A stretch of 64,000 nucleotides of DNA from Streptomyces chryseus. Its GTDB lineage: Bacteria > Actinomycetota > Actinomycetes > Streptomycetales > Streptomycetaceae. Below are positions 1 through 9,704 of the stretch, in pieces. Location of the stretch: contig NZ_BMVO01000029.1 in the NCBI RefSeq assembly GCF_014650755.1, positions 1 through 64,000 on the forward strand. Direction: 5' to 3'. A program made the position numbers and the translations under genes. Position 1 is the stretch's first letter, and each line of letters starts with the position of its first letter. The notes under the pieces were generated by a model. The model was given only the letters and a program-made list of their open reading frames with translations. It was not told the DNA's origin and searched no databases.

Positions 1-294
1 TTCCTTTGTACTCACCCTCTCGGGCTTTCCTCCGGGCTTTCGTTCGGCATTTCGTGTTTCCAACCTTACCAGATCCGCTTTCCGTTCCGTTTCCGGTTTC
101 GGCGTTTGTTTCTGGTGGCCGTTGGAGTGGCCTTTTGCCTTTCGGCTTGTCCCCGACTTTATCAGAAGCATTTCGGCCGACCTAATCGGCTTCGTGATTC
201 GAATTAAGAATCGAGAGGCTCTCCGCGAAGCAATCTCGCCGGAGAGCGAGACAGACATTAACCGTTGCCAGTGGGCATGTCCACCCGTTGCAAC
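1..294 (-). other. Leader of an rRNA operon (16S gene just outside the left edge)
   Basis: Read on the minus strand, the last bases before the window edge are GGTGAGTACAAAGGAA, preceded by GGAGGAAAGCCCGAGAG. I recognise this as the conserved processing region of Streptomyces pre-16S rRNA leaders. The stretch is unusually AT-rich for this genome and holds no credible ORF. Two further possible -10 boxes lie in it on the minus strand: TAAAGT (156-161, with TTAGGT at 180-185, 18-nt spacing) and TAAGGT (63-68), consistent with the tandem promoters usual for rrn operons. The 16S gene itself is not in the window, so this is an inference from leader similarity. Confidence 0.82.
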
Positions 295-300
295 CGTTTA

Positions 301-329
301 AATCTACCTCCCCACGCCAGCCGTGTCAA
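301..329 (-). promoter_or_regulatory. Strong rrn-type promoter, leftward
   Basis: On the minus strand there is TTGACA (324-329), a 17-nt spacer, and TAGATT (301-306), a near-consensus housekeeping promoter. It fires into the rRNA leader and starts about 50 bp beyond the stop of the SpoIIM-family gene. Confidence 0.8.
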
Positions 330-382
330 CGGCGTTTGTGGGGTGGACAGGACAGTACCAGCTCAGCGGGGCCGTACGCACA

Positions 383-1390
383 TCACGCGGCGGTGGGGAG
401 CTCCGCGCTGCGGTCGGACTCCTCGACGTCGCCTCGGTCGCCGGCTCGGGCCGCCCGGCCGCCCAGGATGTAGACGTACGCGAGGAACGCCAGCTCGGCG
501 GCGACTCCGATCGCGATGCGTGCCCAGGTGGGCAGGCCCGACGGAGTAACGAAGCCTTCGATCAGGCCGGAGACGAAGAGAACCAGGGCCAGCCCGATCG
601 CCATGCCCAGGGCGGCACGCCCTTCCTCGGCCAGGGCCGCACGGCGGGTGCGGGGGCCCGGGTCGATGAGGGTCCAGCCGAGGCGCAGGCCGGTGCCGGC
701 GGCGACGAAGACCGCGGTGAGTTCGAGCAGGCCGTGCGGAATGACGAGGCCGAGGAAGACATCGAGGCGACCCGCGGAGGACATCAGGCCGATGGCGACG
801 CCCAGGTTCAGCATGTTCAGGAAGAGGATCCAGAGGACCGGGAAGCAGAGGAAGGCGCCCAGAACCAGGCACATGGCTGCCGCCTGCGCGTTGTTCGTCC
901 AGACCTGGGCGGCGAAGGACGCGGCGGGGTGGCTGGAGTAGTACGTCTCGTACTGGCCGCCCGGGCGGGTCATGTCGCGCAGTTCGGCCGGAGCCGCGAT
1001 CGCCGACTGGACCTCGGGGTGGCTGCCGATCCACCAGCCGATCAGGGCCGCCACGGCGATGGAGAGTACGGCCGTGGGGACCCACCAGTGGCGGGTGCGG
1101 TAGATCGCGGCGGGAAAGCCGGCGGTGAGGAAGCGGGTCGCGTCGCGCCAGGAGGCCCGGCGGGTGCCGGTCACGGTGGCGCGGGCTCGGGCCACGAGGT
1201 GGGTGAGACGCGCGGTGAGGGTGGGGTCCGGGGCGGTCGACTGGACGAGGGAGAGGTGGGTGGCCGCGCGCTGGTAGAGGGCGACCAGTTCGTCGGCTTC
1301 CGCACCGGTGAGGCGGCGGCCGCGGCGCAGGAGGTGGTCGAGTCGGTCCCACTCTGCGTGGTGTGCGGTGACGAAGACGTCGAGGTCCAT
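383..1390 (-). CDS. Stage II sporulation protein M (SpoIIM) family membrane protein
   Basis: This 335-residue protein starts MDLDVFVTAHHAEWDRL; the frame stays open upstream, but that extension is Pro/Arg-rich antisense-type sequence. The N-terminal third is soluble and helical, followed by about five or six hydrophobic segments (near residues 105-125, 170-195, 200-225, 230-250, 285-305 and 310-330). This matches the SpoIIM/DUF95 family, whose Streptomyces members are common and usually uncharacterised. It is divergent from an RDD-family gene, a pairing common in actinobacteria. The short acidic C-terminus ends near the rRNA promoter. Its role in sporulation is not established; the family name reflects homology to the Bacillus engulfment protein only. 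Confidence 0.85.
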   Translation of the reverse strand: MDLDVFVTAHHAEWDRLDHLLRRGRRLTGAEADELVALYQRAATHLSLVQSTAPDPTLTARLTHLVARARATVTGTRRASWRDATRFLTAGFPAAIYRTRHWWVPTAVLSIAVAALIGWWIGSHPEVQSAIAAPAELRDMTRPGGQYETYYSSHPAASFAAQVWTNNAQAAAMCLVLGAFLCFPVLWILFLNMLNLGVAIGLMSSAGRLDVFLGLVIPHGLLELTAVFVAAGTGLRLGWTLIDPGPRTRRAALAEEGRAALGMAIGLALVLFVSGLIEGFVTPSGLPTWARIAIGVAAELAFLAYVYILGGRAARAGDRGDVEESDRSAELPTAA

Positions 1391-1531
1391 GATCGGCTGC
1401 TGCTCCAGGACTGGGTCCGTACGGTCCGTACTGCGCGGCGCGCGTTGCCGGCCAGCTTGGCAGACTGGGGATTCAGGGGGCAGGGATGGGGCGGGGAAGT
1501 GCTGCCACGGGCGGCGGAGGGCGGGTTTCCG

Positions 1532-2497
1532 GTGAGTGAGCTTGTTACGGGCGACGCGGTGGTGCTGGGGCTGCGGCCGGCGAGGCTGCCCAGCCGGGCG
1601 CTCGCTCTGGCGATCGACATGGCGGTGGTGTGGACGGTCTACCTGACTGTGTCGGTGGGCTTGGCGATAGCCACCGCCTCGCTCGACGAGGCTGCCGGTA
1701 TGGCGATCGCCGTGGCGTCGTTTCTGCTCGTGCTGGTCGGGGCGCCGATCGCGGTGGAGACACTCACGCACGGGCGGTCGCTGGGAAAGATGGCGTGCGG
1801 GCTGCGCGTGGTGCGGGACGACGGGGGGCCGATCCGGTTCCGGCACGCGTTGGTCCGGGGCGCGGTGGGGGTCGTCGAGATCTTGATGACTTTCGGGGTC
1901 GTCGCGTGCATCGCCTCGCTCGTCTCGGAGCGGGGGCGGCGGGTCGGGGACGTGTTCGCAGGGACTCTCGTCGTACGGGAACGGGTGTCGGCGGGGCGCG
2001 TGGCCGCGGTGCCTCCTCCGCCACCGTGGCTGGTGGGGCGGTTCGCCGGGCTTGATCTGTCCGCGGTGCCGGATGGGCTGTGGCTCGCTGTCCGGCAGTA
2101 CCTGACGCGGATGGGGCAGTTGGATCCGCAGGTGAGCTGGGCGATGGCCGAGCGGCTGGCCGGGGATCTGGCGGCGTGTACGGGGACCCCGGCGCCGCGG
2201 GAGGTACCGCCAGCGGCGTATCTGGCGGCCGTGGTGAACGAGCGGCAGGCGCGGGATGCGCGGCGGGTTCGCGGCCGGGAGAGCGTGGGGGTGGGTGCGC
2301 CCGGGGTACGTGCGCCCGGGGCGGGTTGGGCCGGTGCGGGTTCCGCCGGGACGGGTTCCGCCGAGGTGGGTTCGGTTGGGGCTTCCGGTGCTGGTGGTGG
2401 AGTGGTGCCGGGCTCGGGTTCGGGTGGTGTGGGGGGCGCTGGTGCGCCGGAGGTGGGGGGATCCGCACGCGGGACCGGGTTCGCGCCGCCGGCTTGA
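1532..2497 (+). CDS. RDD family membrane protein
   Basis: A GTG start is preceded by GGAGGG about 10 nt upstream; the much longer open frame back to 323 is antisense to the SpoIIM gene. The 321-residue product begins VSELVTGDAVVLGLRP and has the RDD signature RALALAIDMAV near residue 22, then three or four membrane helices (roughly 24-45, 55-78, 113-135) and the typical GRSLGKMACGLRVV segment. The last ~75 residues are a Gly/Ala/Ser/Val low-complexity tail encoded by strongly G/T-skewed DNA and are probably disordered. Divergent from the SpoIIM gene with a 141-bp shared promoter region, so the two may act in the same membrane process. Confidence 0.85.
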   Translation: MSELVTGDAVVLGLRPARLPSRALALAIDMAVVWTVYLTVSVGLAIATASLDEAAGMAIAVASFLLVLVGAPIAVETLTHGRSLGKMACGLRVVRDDGGPIRFRHALVRGAVGVVEILMTFGVVACIASLVSERGRRVGDVFAGTLVVRERVSAGRVAAVPPPPPWLVGRFAGLDLSAVPDGLWLAVRQYLTRMGQLDPQVSWAMAERLAGDLAACTGTPAPREVPPAAYLAAVVNERQARDARRVRGRESVGVGAPGVRAPGAGWAGAGSAGTGSAEVGSVGASGAGGGVVPGSGSGGVGGAGAPEVGGSARGTGFAPPA

Positions 2498-2585
2498 GGG
2501 CTGCTGGGTTGATGGCCCTGCCCCGCCTGTTCCTGGCAGATGGGGAGTCGACCGCTGGGGGGTGACGCCGGCGTCCCCGGGGGAG

Positions 2586-3200
2586 TCAGGGGAACGTGGA
2601 GGGTGGGGTTTCCAGCTGTTCCAGTTCCAGGCCGGGGGCTGCCAGGACCACGTCGCCGGCGATGTGGATGTGGTGCTGTTCGCCGGTGTCCAGGGCGTTG
2701 ACCTGGTATTCGTCCACCATCAGAGGGCCGTTGTCAGTGGCATGCGCTTCACTCTTCAGCAAGGCCCAGGACTGGTCGATCGTGCGCGGGGCCAGGACCG
2801 GGTCGGTGAAGGCGACCAGGCGGACACGGGTGGCGGGGGAACCGGGGGTGAGGCGCAGCAGACGGGTGGTGGCGATGAGGAAGGCGGGGGATGTGCCGGT
2901 GAAGGCGTGGGCGGGGACGTTGCCTTCGGTGGCGTGAGTGCCGGTCGGGTCGGTGCGGACCCAGGTGACGCCGTCGATGGCGGCGCCGCGGACCTGCCAG
3001 CTCGCGGCGTGCAGTTCGAGACGGATGGGGCGGCCGAGTTCGTCGATGGCCAGGTCGACGGAGCCCGCGTGGTCGCCGGAGGGGGCGGTGATCTGCGAGA
3101 CGTAACGCCAGCCGGAGGGGCCGGGGGCGCAGTGGAAGTGTTCTTCGCCGAGGGGGGTGTGGTCGTGGGGGTCGTGGAGCGAATAACGGCCGCGGGGCAT
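2586..3200 (-). CDS. Conserved hypothetical protein
   Basis: This 204-residue soluble protein starts MPRGRYSLHDPHDHTPLG and has no signal peptide or membrane segment. I do not recognise the family. It has a histidine-rich N-terminus and alternating beta-type sequence. The start at 3200 has GAGGA four bases upstream; another in-frame ATG at 3230 (MSDPEGPEDP) is possible but has no clear ribosome binding site. It lies 95 bp downstream of ahcY on the same strand and convergent with the RDD gene. Coding is supported by strong GC3 bias and by the clean stop next to the convergent neighbour. Confidence 0.7.
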   Translation of the reverse strand: MPRGRYSLHDPHDHTPLGEEHFHCAPGPSGWRYVSQITAPSGDHAGSVDLAIDELGRPIRLELHAASWQVRGAAIDGVTWVRTDPTGTHATEGNVPAHAFTGTSPAFLIATTRLLRLTPGSPATRVRLVAFTDPVLAPRTIDQSWALLKSEAHATDNGPLMVDEYQVNALDTGEQHHIHIAGDVVLAAPGLELEQLETPPSTFP

Positions 3201-3295
3201 GGGGTCCTCGGGTCCTTCGGGGTCCGACATGGGGCAGGCCCCCGGCACGGGGGTGCGGGGGCCTGCCTGAAAGCTACTGCTGCTGGGCGTGTGGC

Positions 3296-4753
<1,458 letters not shown>

Positions 4754-4789
4754 GCGGGCTGCTCCTCGTGAATGTGGGTCGAGGCGGGT

Positions 4790-4870
4790 ACGGCTGACTC
4801 TGCGGCGGCGGGCATACGAGTGCCCGGGCGCTCGCAGCGCAGTCCGTCGGAGGCCCTCTCTCCCTCGGTC
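4790..4870 (-). promoter_or_regulatory. Structured 5' leader of ahcY, candidate SAH riboswitch
   Basis: Read on the minus strand, the leader has GCGCTGCGAGCG, which matches the conserved core GCGCUGCRAGCG that I remember from SAH riboswitches (ahcY motif). Two hairpins are visible: GCGCT-CGC-AGCGC (4828-4840) and CGGGCA-N6-TGCCCG (4809-4826). GACTGCG (4838-4844) can also pair with a downstream CGCAGAGTC (4796-4804) if two bases bulge, which would make a pseudoknot-like fold. Position between a promoter-like site (4923) and the ahcY start fits cis-regulation. I could not lay out the full consensus, so the class assignment is tentative. Confidence 0.5.
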
Positions 4871-4922
4871 GGCCCACCGGACCGCCCGACCGCCATCAGC
4901 AGCGACGTCTGGCTAGGTCACG

Positions 4923-4951
4923 AATCTACACCGATCGGCCCAGTGGTCCCC
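4923..4951 (-). promoter_or_regulatory. Probable ahcY promoter
   Basis: TAGATT (4923-4928) is a good -10 box on the minus strand, with a weak -35 (GGGGAC, 4946-4951) 17 nt away. It would give a leader of about 160 nt that contains the structured element. Confidence 0.45.
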
Positions 4952-5115
4952 AGCCGCCCTGGTCAGGATGTGGCCGGAAGCCGGGTGACGCCGGTTCCGG
5001 ACGTGGGGTGACCGGGCGACGAGAGGGCGGCCTTCTTGTACGGGGCCTCCTGCCCGGTCGATGGGGCGCGGTCCTAGCATGTGCGGGCACATTCGGGCGC
5101 GAGGGCGGGGGCAGC

Positions 5116-5814
5116 ATGCGACGGGCGGCAGTGGCGGGCGGGCGGCGTCCGGGGAGAGGGCTTGGGGTCACGGCGGTCGTGCTGCTGCTGGCCGGGGCCG
5201 TGCTCGTGACGGTCGGGCTTGTCGTGGGCCGGGGCGGGCACCAGGCGTCCGAGGTGGGCAGCGGGAGTATGGACCCGACGTACCGGCAGGGCGACAGGAT
5301 CGTCACCGAGGAAGTCGACGGCGATGACATCCGGCGCGGCGACGTGGTCCTCTCCTCGATTCCTGAGCGGGTGCCCGAGGGGCTCGCGTTGCAGCGGGTT
5401 GTGGCGCTGGGCGGCGACCGGGTGGCTCATCGGCCCGGGGACGACGCGTTGATGCTGAACGGGCGGCCGCTCGACGAGCCGTACGTCAGGGGCGGTGAGC
5501 CGGGCGACGGCATGACGTCGTTCGACGTGACGGTACCCGAGGGCCGGATGTTCCTGCTCGGGGACAACCGGGGGAACTCGCGCGACTCCCGGTACTTCCT
5601 GTCCGAGCAGTCCGGCACGGTCGCCGTCGGCGCCGTGCGCGCCCGGGTCCTCGACGACTGGACGGTTCCGGTCCTGCTCGTCGCGGGCGGGTTCGCCGGC
5701 GTCGTGCTGTTCCTGGTCGGTGGGGGGCTCGGGGTGGCGTCGCTGGTGGTGGGCCGTCGGAAGGCTGTTCCGGCGCCGGACTGGGCGGCGATGCCGCCAC
5801 CGCCGGTGAGGTGA
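5116..5814 (+). CDS. Signal peptidase I-like protein (S26 family), catalytic lysine replaced
   Basis: This 232-residue membrane protein has an N-terminal anchor (residues 16-38), an S26 extracellular domain, and a C-terminal membrane helix (about 185-212). The serine box GSGSMDPT is intact (Ser51), as is box E, GDNRGNSRDSR (149-159). In box D, where type I signal peptidases have KRVxGxPGD, this protein reads LQRVVALGGD, so the general-base lysine is replaced by Gln93. It may therefore be inactive, use an unusual base, or have a changed role. A TAGCAT -10 box at 5075-5080 gives a short leader; the ATG at 5116 follows GAGGGCGGGG. It stands alone, convergent with the CDF gene. Confidence 0.85.
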   Translation: MRRAAVAGGRRPGRGLGVTAVVLLLAGAVLVTVGLVVGRGGHQASEVGSGSMDPTYRQGDRIVTEEVDGDDIRRGDVVLSSIPERVPEGLALQRVVALGGDRVAHRPGDDALMLNGRPLDEPYVRGGEPGDGMTSFDVTVPEGRMFLLGDNRGNSRDSRYFLSEQSGTVAVGAVRARVLDDWTVPVLLVAGGFAGVVLFLVGGGLGVASLVVGRRKAVPAPDWAAMPPPPVR

Positions 5815-5826
5815 TGTGAGACATCG

Positions 5827-5859
5827 CGAAGGCCCCCGCCGGACCGGCGGGGGCCTTCG
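5827..5859. terminator. Bidirectional hairpin terminator
   Basis: A perfect 15-bp inverted repeat (5827-5841 and 5845-5859) with a 3-nt loop lies between the convergent signal peptidase-like and CDF genes. It starts CGAAGG and ends CCTTCG and has no long T run, as is usual in Streptomyces. Confidence 0.85.
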
Positions 5860-5888
5860 TCGCGCCGTACGGGCGTACGGGGCGGGCG

Positions 5889-6857
5889 TCAGTGCGCGGA
5901 CGGGCCGCCCGGCGTGGTGGCCGGGTTCTCGCCCGCCGCTGCCGCCGCCTCGCTGTAGATGTCCGGCTCCAGGTAGATCACCCGGGCGATCGGGACGGCC
6001 GCGCGGATGCGGTCCTCCGCGGCGTTGATCGCGTGGGCGACATCGGTGGCGGTCTCGTCGTGCCGGACCGCGATCTTGGCGGCGACCAGCAGCTCCTCCG
6101 GGCCGAGGTGCAGCGTGCGCATGTGGATGACGCGGGTGACCGTGTCGCCGTCGACGAGCGCGGCCTGGATCTTGTCGACGTCCTCCGTGCCCGCCGCCTC
6201 GCCGAGGAGGAGCGACTTGGTCTCGGCGGCCAGGACGATCGCGATGATGATCAGCAGGACGCCGATGCAGAGGGTGCCGATGCCGTCCCAGATGCCGTCG
6301 CCGGTGGCGATCGCGAGGCTGACACCGGCGAGGGCCAGGATCAGACCGACCAGCGCGCCGAGGTCCTCCAGCAGGACGACCGGCAGCTCGGGGGCCTTGG
6401 CGCGGCGGATGAAGTCCTTCCAGGACAGATTGCCGCGCGTCTGGTTGGACTCGACGATCGCCGTACGGAAGGAGAAGGACTCCGCGATGATCGCGAACAC
6501 GAGGACGCCGACCGGCCAGTACCAGGCCTCGATCTCGTGCGGGTGCTTGATCTTCTCGTAGCCCTCGTAGATGGCGAACATGCCACCGACGGAGAAGAGC
6601 ACGATGGAGACCAGGAAGGCATAGATGTAACGCTCGCGGCCGTAGCCGAAGGGGTGCTGGGGAGTCGCCTCACGCTTGGCCTTCTTGCCGCCGAGCAGCA
6701 GCAGGCCCTGGTTGCCCGAGTCGGCGAGCGAGTGAACGCTCTCCGCGAGCATCGAGGACGAGCCACTGAAGAGGAACGCCACAAACTTGGCTACTGCGAT
6801 CGCGAGGTTGGCGACGAGTGCCGCCACGATCGCCTTGGTTCCGCCTGACGCACTCAT
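5889..6857 (-). CDS. Cation diffusion facilitator (CDF) family transporter
   Basis: This 322-residue protein begins MSASGGTKAIVAALVANL and has about six membrane helices. Residues near 35-45 (ESVHSLADSGNQ) carry the CDF metal-site His and Asp. The second site reads LLEDLGALVG near residue 155, with Glu-Asp in place of the usual HxxxD, as in the ZnT9-like subgroup. A cytosolic C-terminal domain (about 215-300) ends in a low-complexity tail. CDF proteins export zinc, iron, manganese or similar ions by proton antiport; the substrate cannot be read from the sequence. Confidence 0.88.
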   Translation of the reverse strand: MSASGGTKAIVAALVANLAIAVAKFVAFLFSGSSSMLAESVHSLADSGNQGLLLLGGKKAKREATPQHPFGYGRERYIYAFLVSIVLFSVGGMFAIYEGYEKIKHPHEIEAWYWPVGVLVFAIIAESFSFRTAIVESNQTRGNLSWKDFIRRAKAPELPVVLLEDLGALVGLILALAGVSLAIATGDGIWDGIGTLCIGVLLIIIAIVLAAETKSLLLGEAAGTEDVDKIQAALVDGDTVTRVIHMRTLHLGPEELLVAAKIAVRHDETATDVAHAINAAEDRIRAAVPIARVIYLEPDIYSEAAAAAGENPATTPGGPSAH

Positions 6858-6954
6858 GGGTGCCGGATGTCCCTTCCTTGGTGCCGCGGCCCTGGCGCCG
6901 CCGTACGGCCGCACATTGTTGCAGCTTGTCGTGGCCGTGTGTGCGGACGGTACG

Positions 6955-8127
6955 TCAGGCGACCACGGTTGCGCGGAAGAGGGTGCCCGAACCGGACAAT
7001 CGCACCGTTTCGCCCGCCGGTACGAAGGCCGACTGGCCGGGGGCGAGCGTCAGTTCCCCGGCGCGGACCTCGCCCGCCGTGCAGAGCAGGATCTGCGGGG
7101 TGTCCGGCGGGAGGGTGCGGGGCGCGGCGCCGGGCGCGAGGACGTGGCGCGAGAGGCGGAACTCCTCGATCGGGGTGTCGTACAGCTCCTCGCCGGTCGA
7201 GGACGACGCCTCGGGGCGCAGGACGGCGGGGTCGCCCGCCTCGAAGCGGACGATGCGCAGAAGCTCGGGGACGTCGACGTGCTTGGGGGTGAGGCCGCAG
7301 CGCAGGACGTTGTCGGAGTTCGCCATGATCTCGACGCCGAGGCCGCCGAGGTACGCGTGCGGGACGCCGGCGCCGAGGAAGAGCGCCTCGCCGGGCTGGA
7401 GCCGGACGTGGTTCAGCAGCATGGCGGCGATCACGCCCGGGTCGCCCGGGAAGTGGTGCGCGAGGGTGGCGTACGGGGCGTACGCGCCGCCCAGGCGGTC
7501 GGCGGCGGCCGCGGCGGAGGTGACGGTCTCCGCCATCTCGGCGCGGTCCGCCGACAGTACGGCCGTGAGCACCTCGCGGAGAGCGGCCTCCTCGGGGTGG
7601 GCGTGCAGGAGGTCGACGTACGGCTTGAGGGAGTCGACGTCGAGCGCCGCGAGTACGTCGGCCGACTCGGCGGGGGCGCGGAAACCGCAGAAGCCCTCGA
7701 AGGGGGTCAGGGCACAGATCAGTTCGGGCTTGTGGTTCGCGTCCCGGTAGTTGCGGTGCGGGGCGTCGATCGGGACCCCGGCGCTCTCCTCGGCGGCGTA
7801 CCCCTCCCGCGCCTGGGCGAGGTTCGGGTGGACCTGAAGGGAGAGGGGGGCGCCGGCCGCGAGGATCTTGAGGAGGAAGGGGAGGCGGGGGCCGAACTTC
7901 CGTGCCGCGGCCTCGCCCAGTTCGGCTTCGGGGGCCGCGTCGATGACCGCCGACAGGGGCTGTTCGCCCGTGCCGTCTCCGCGGTCGACGCGGGACGGGG
8001 CGCCGGGGTGGGCGCCCATCCACATCTCGGCCTGGGGTTCGCCGGTGGGGGCGGTGCCGAGGAGGGCCGGGATGGCGGTCGTGGAGCCCCAGGCGTAAGG
8101 GCGCACGGTGTTCGAGAGGCGGTCCAT
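6955..8127 (-). CDS. manA: Mannose-6-phosphate isomerase, class I
   Basis: This enzyme interconverts fructose-6-phosphate and mannose-6-phosphate. The 390-residue length is typical of type I PMI. Zinc-site motifs are visible: LSLQVHPN (Gln and His near residues 98-100), NHKPELICAL (Glu near 133) and GVPHAYLGGLGVEIMANSDN (His near 259). The C-terminal cupin-like half is intact. Upstream on the same strand are a phosphosugar isomerase, a Trm112-like gene and manB, forming a mannose-phosphate group. The 150-bp gap to the isomerase gene is a G/T-skewed low-complexity spacer with many GGTGGT-type repeats. Confidence 0.93.
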   Translation of the reverse strand: MDRLSNTVRPYAWGSTTAIPALLGTAPTGEPQAEMWMGAHPGAPSRVDRGDGTGEQPLSAVIDAAPEAELGEAAARKFGPRLPFLLKILAAGAPLSLQVHPNLAQAREGYAAEESAGVPIDAPHRNYRDANHKPELICALTPFEGFCGFRAPAESADVLAALDVDSLKPYVDLLHAHPEEAALREVLTAVLSADRAEMAETVTSAAAAADRLGGAYAPYATLAHHFPGDPGVIAAMLLNHVRLQPGEALFLGAGVPHAYLGGLGVEIMANSDNVLRCGLTPKHVDVPELLRIVRFEAGDPAVLRPEASSSTGEELYDTPIEEFRLSRHVLAPGAAPRTLPPDTPQILLCTAGEVRAGELTLAPGQSAFVPAGETVRLSGSGTLFRATVVA

Positions 8128-8277
8128 GGGGCTTCCCCTGGGTGTGGTGACTGCTGCGTGTGGTGACCCTTGGCGGTGTGGCCTTCGGCGGTGGTGGGCT
8201 GGTTCGGCCTCGGTGGCGCTGGTGGGGTTGGTAGCGCTGGTGGTGCCGGTGGTGATGCCGCTGTCAGGTGCTCGTGC

Positions 8278-9411
8278 TCATGATCCGCCTGCGGAAGCGA
8301 GCGCCAGGTAAACGGCGGCGAAATCCGTGATGGCGAGCATCTCCGCGACGTTCTCCAGCTCGCTGGCGTCTTCGGGCTCGATCTCGCTGATGGCCGTGTC
8401 GTGGCTCAGCGCGAGTTCGCGGGCGGCGGGGGCGGCGGTCATGCCGCCCGTGGGGCGGTCCCGCAGGAGCACCACGCGCGCGTGCAGCGCCTGGGCCTCG
8501 TTGACGCGGTCGCGGAAGAAGTCGTCGGGGTCGGCGCCGGCGGCGAAGGCTCCCGACAGCAGCACTCCGTGGGCGGGCAGCGCCTCGGGGAGCTCCGCGG
8601 AGAGCGCGGGGCGGCCGGCCAGTTCGGCCAGTACGGCGGAGAAGCGGCGGCCGACCGGGCCGGCGTACGCGCCCTCCGTCCAGATGAGCGGGAGCGAGTC
8701 GGCGAGATCGGACGCGAGTGTCTTGGCCGGGTTGCTGTACGTCGCGATCGCCGGACCGCAGCGTTCCGCCGTGCGGTCGAGGCGGTCGGCGACGAGCCGG
8801 AGGGTGTCCGGCGGCGCGGTGATCAGGCCGACGCGGTCGAAGAGGACGAGGAGGGGGGTGAGCAGCGCCCAGAGCGCGCCGGGGCCGGTGGCCGTGCCCT
8901 CGTCGTACTCCTCGTACGGAGCGGTCGCCATCGGCACGACCAGGCCGTGCACGCCGTTGACGGACTCGCTCAGAGGGGAACGCTGCGGGGCCACGGCGAC
9001 GACGGTGCAGCCGCGGCGGTACGCCTGTTCCGCCAGGACGGCGAGGCCGGGTTCGGCGCCGTCCGGGGTGACGAGGAGCAGCAGGTCGACCGAGCCCGCC
9101 CAGCCCGGGAGCGCCCAGCGCAGGGCGCCGGCCGCGGGGGCGACGCCGGTGGAGTGCAGACGGGTGACGGGGCAGGCGGCGCCGGCCAGGGTGGCCAGCA
9201 GGTCGGCCACGCCGTTCGCGGCGGTGCCGGGGCCCGCGATCAGTACGGCGCGGGGGCGGCCCTCCGGCTTCATCTCGGCGAGGCCGGCCTCCGTGGCGTG
9301 CCGGGCGGCGGTCCGTACCCGGGCGCCTGCCTCGGCGGCGCCGCGCAGCAGGCCGCGGCGGTCGGCGCGGGCCAGGGACTCCGGGTCGTCGAGCAACGAC
9401 TCGTCGAGCAT
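8278..9411 (-). CDS. SIS-domain protein, bifunctional phosphoglucose/phosphomannose isomerase family
   Basis: This 377-residue protein starts MLDESLLDDPESLARADRRG and resembles the actinobacterial/archaeal PGI/PMI family with tandem sugar-isomerase (SIS) folds. Visible elements include the first SIS nucleotide-like loop VLIAGPGTAANGVADLL near residue 57, the LVTPDGAEPG segment near 112, and a second SIS half near 225 (AIATYSNPAKTLASDLADSLPLIW). In Streptomyces the gene sits between manA and manB, suggesting a role in mannose-phosphate supply, but Streptomyces copies have not to my knowledge been shown to be true isomerases. The typical catalytic Glu/His cannot be confirmed by eye. Confidence 0.8.
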   Translation of the reverse strand: MLDESLLDDPESLARADRRGLLRGAAEAGARVRTAARHATEAGLAEMKPEGRPRAVLIAGPGTAANGVADLLATLAGAACPVTRLHSTGVAPAAGALRWALPGWAGSVDLLLLVTPDGAEPGLAVLAEQAYRRGCTVVAVAPQRSPLSESVNGVHGLVVPMATAPYEEYDEGTATGPGALWALLTPLLVLFDRVGLITAPPDTLRLVADRLDRTAERCGPAIATYSNPAKTLASDLADSLPLIWTEGAYAGPVGRRFSAVLAELAGRPALSAELPEALPAHGVLLSGAFAAGADPDDFFRDRVNEAQALHARVVLLRDRPTGGMTAAPAARELALSHDTAISEIEPEDASELENVAEMLAITDFAAVYLALASAGGS

Positions 9412-9521
9412 GGTGCGAGCCTCCGATCGCCAAGCGCGTGGCCCGTGGTGGGGCGCTGCGCGGGTGGTGGGGTGGGGCGTGCAGGCAGGGCGGGCGTGTC
9501 CGGGCGGCGCCGTGCGGTCCG

Positions 9522-9704
9522 TCAGGCGGGTCGACGGGCCTCGTCGACGAGGAGCACCGGGATGCCGTCCCGGACGGGGTAGGCCAGGCCGCAGTCCTTG
9601 CTGGTGCAGATCAGCTCGGGGGTGTCCGCGGTGGACGCGTCGTTGAGGGGCGCGTGGCAGGCGGGGCAGGCGAGGATCTCCAGAAGGCCGGCTTCGAGCG
9701 GCAT
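9522..9704 (-). CDS. Trm112 family zinc-ribbon protein
   Basis: This 60-residue protein starts MPLEAGLLEILACPACHAPL, with an N-terminal zinc-binding pair CPAC and a second CTSKDC, followed by YPVRDGIPVLLVDEA, the family signature. Trm112 proteins act as small partners or activators of methyltransferases; the bacterial role is mostly unknown. The ATG at 9704 is chosen over 9725 because the family starts with the LLEILACP block within about ten residues. It is 110 bp upstream of the SIS gene on the same strand, as in other Streptomyces. Confidence 0.88.
   Translation of the reverse strand: MPLEAGLLEILACPACHAPLNDASTADTPELICTSKDCGLAYPVRDGIPVLLVDEARRPA

Noticed and set aside
323..1531. Upstream extension of the RDD frame to an ATG at 323
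   Set aside because: It runs antisense through the SpoIIM gene and lacks any domain; the GTG at 1532 has a ribosome binding site and begins the RDD homology.
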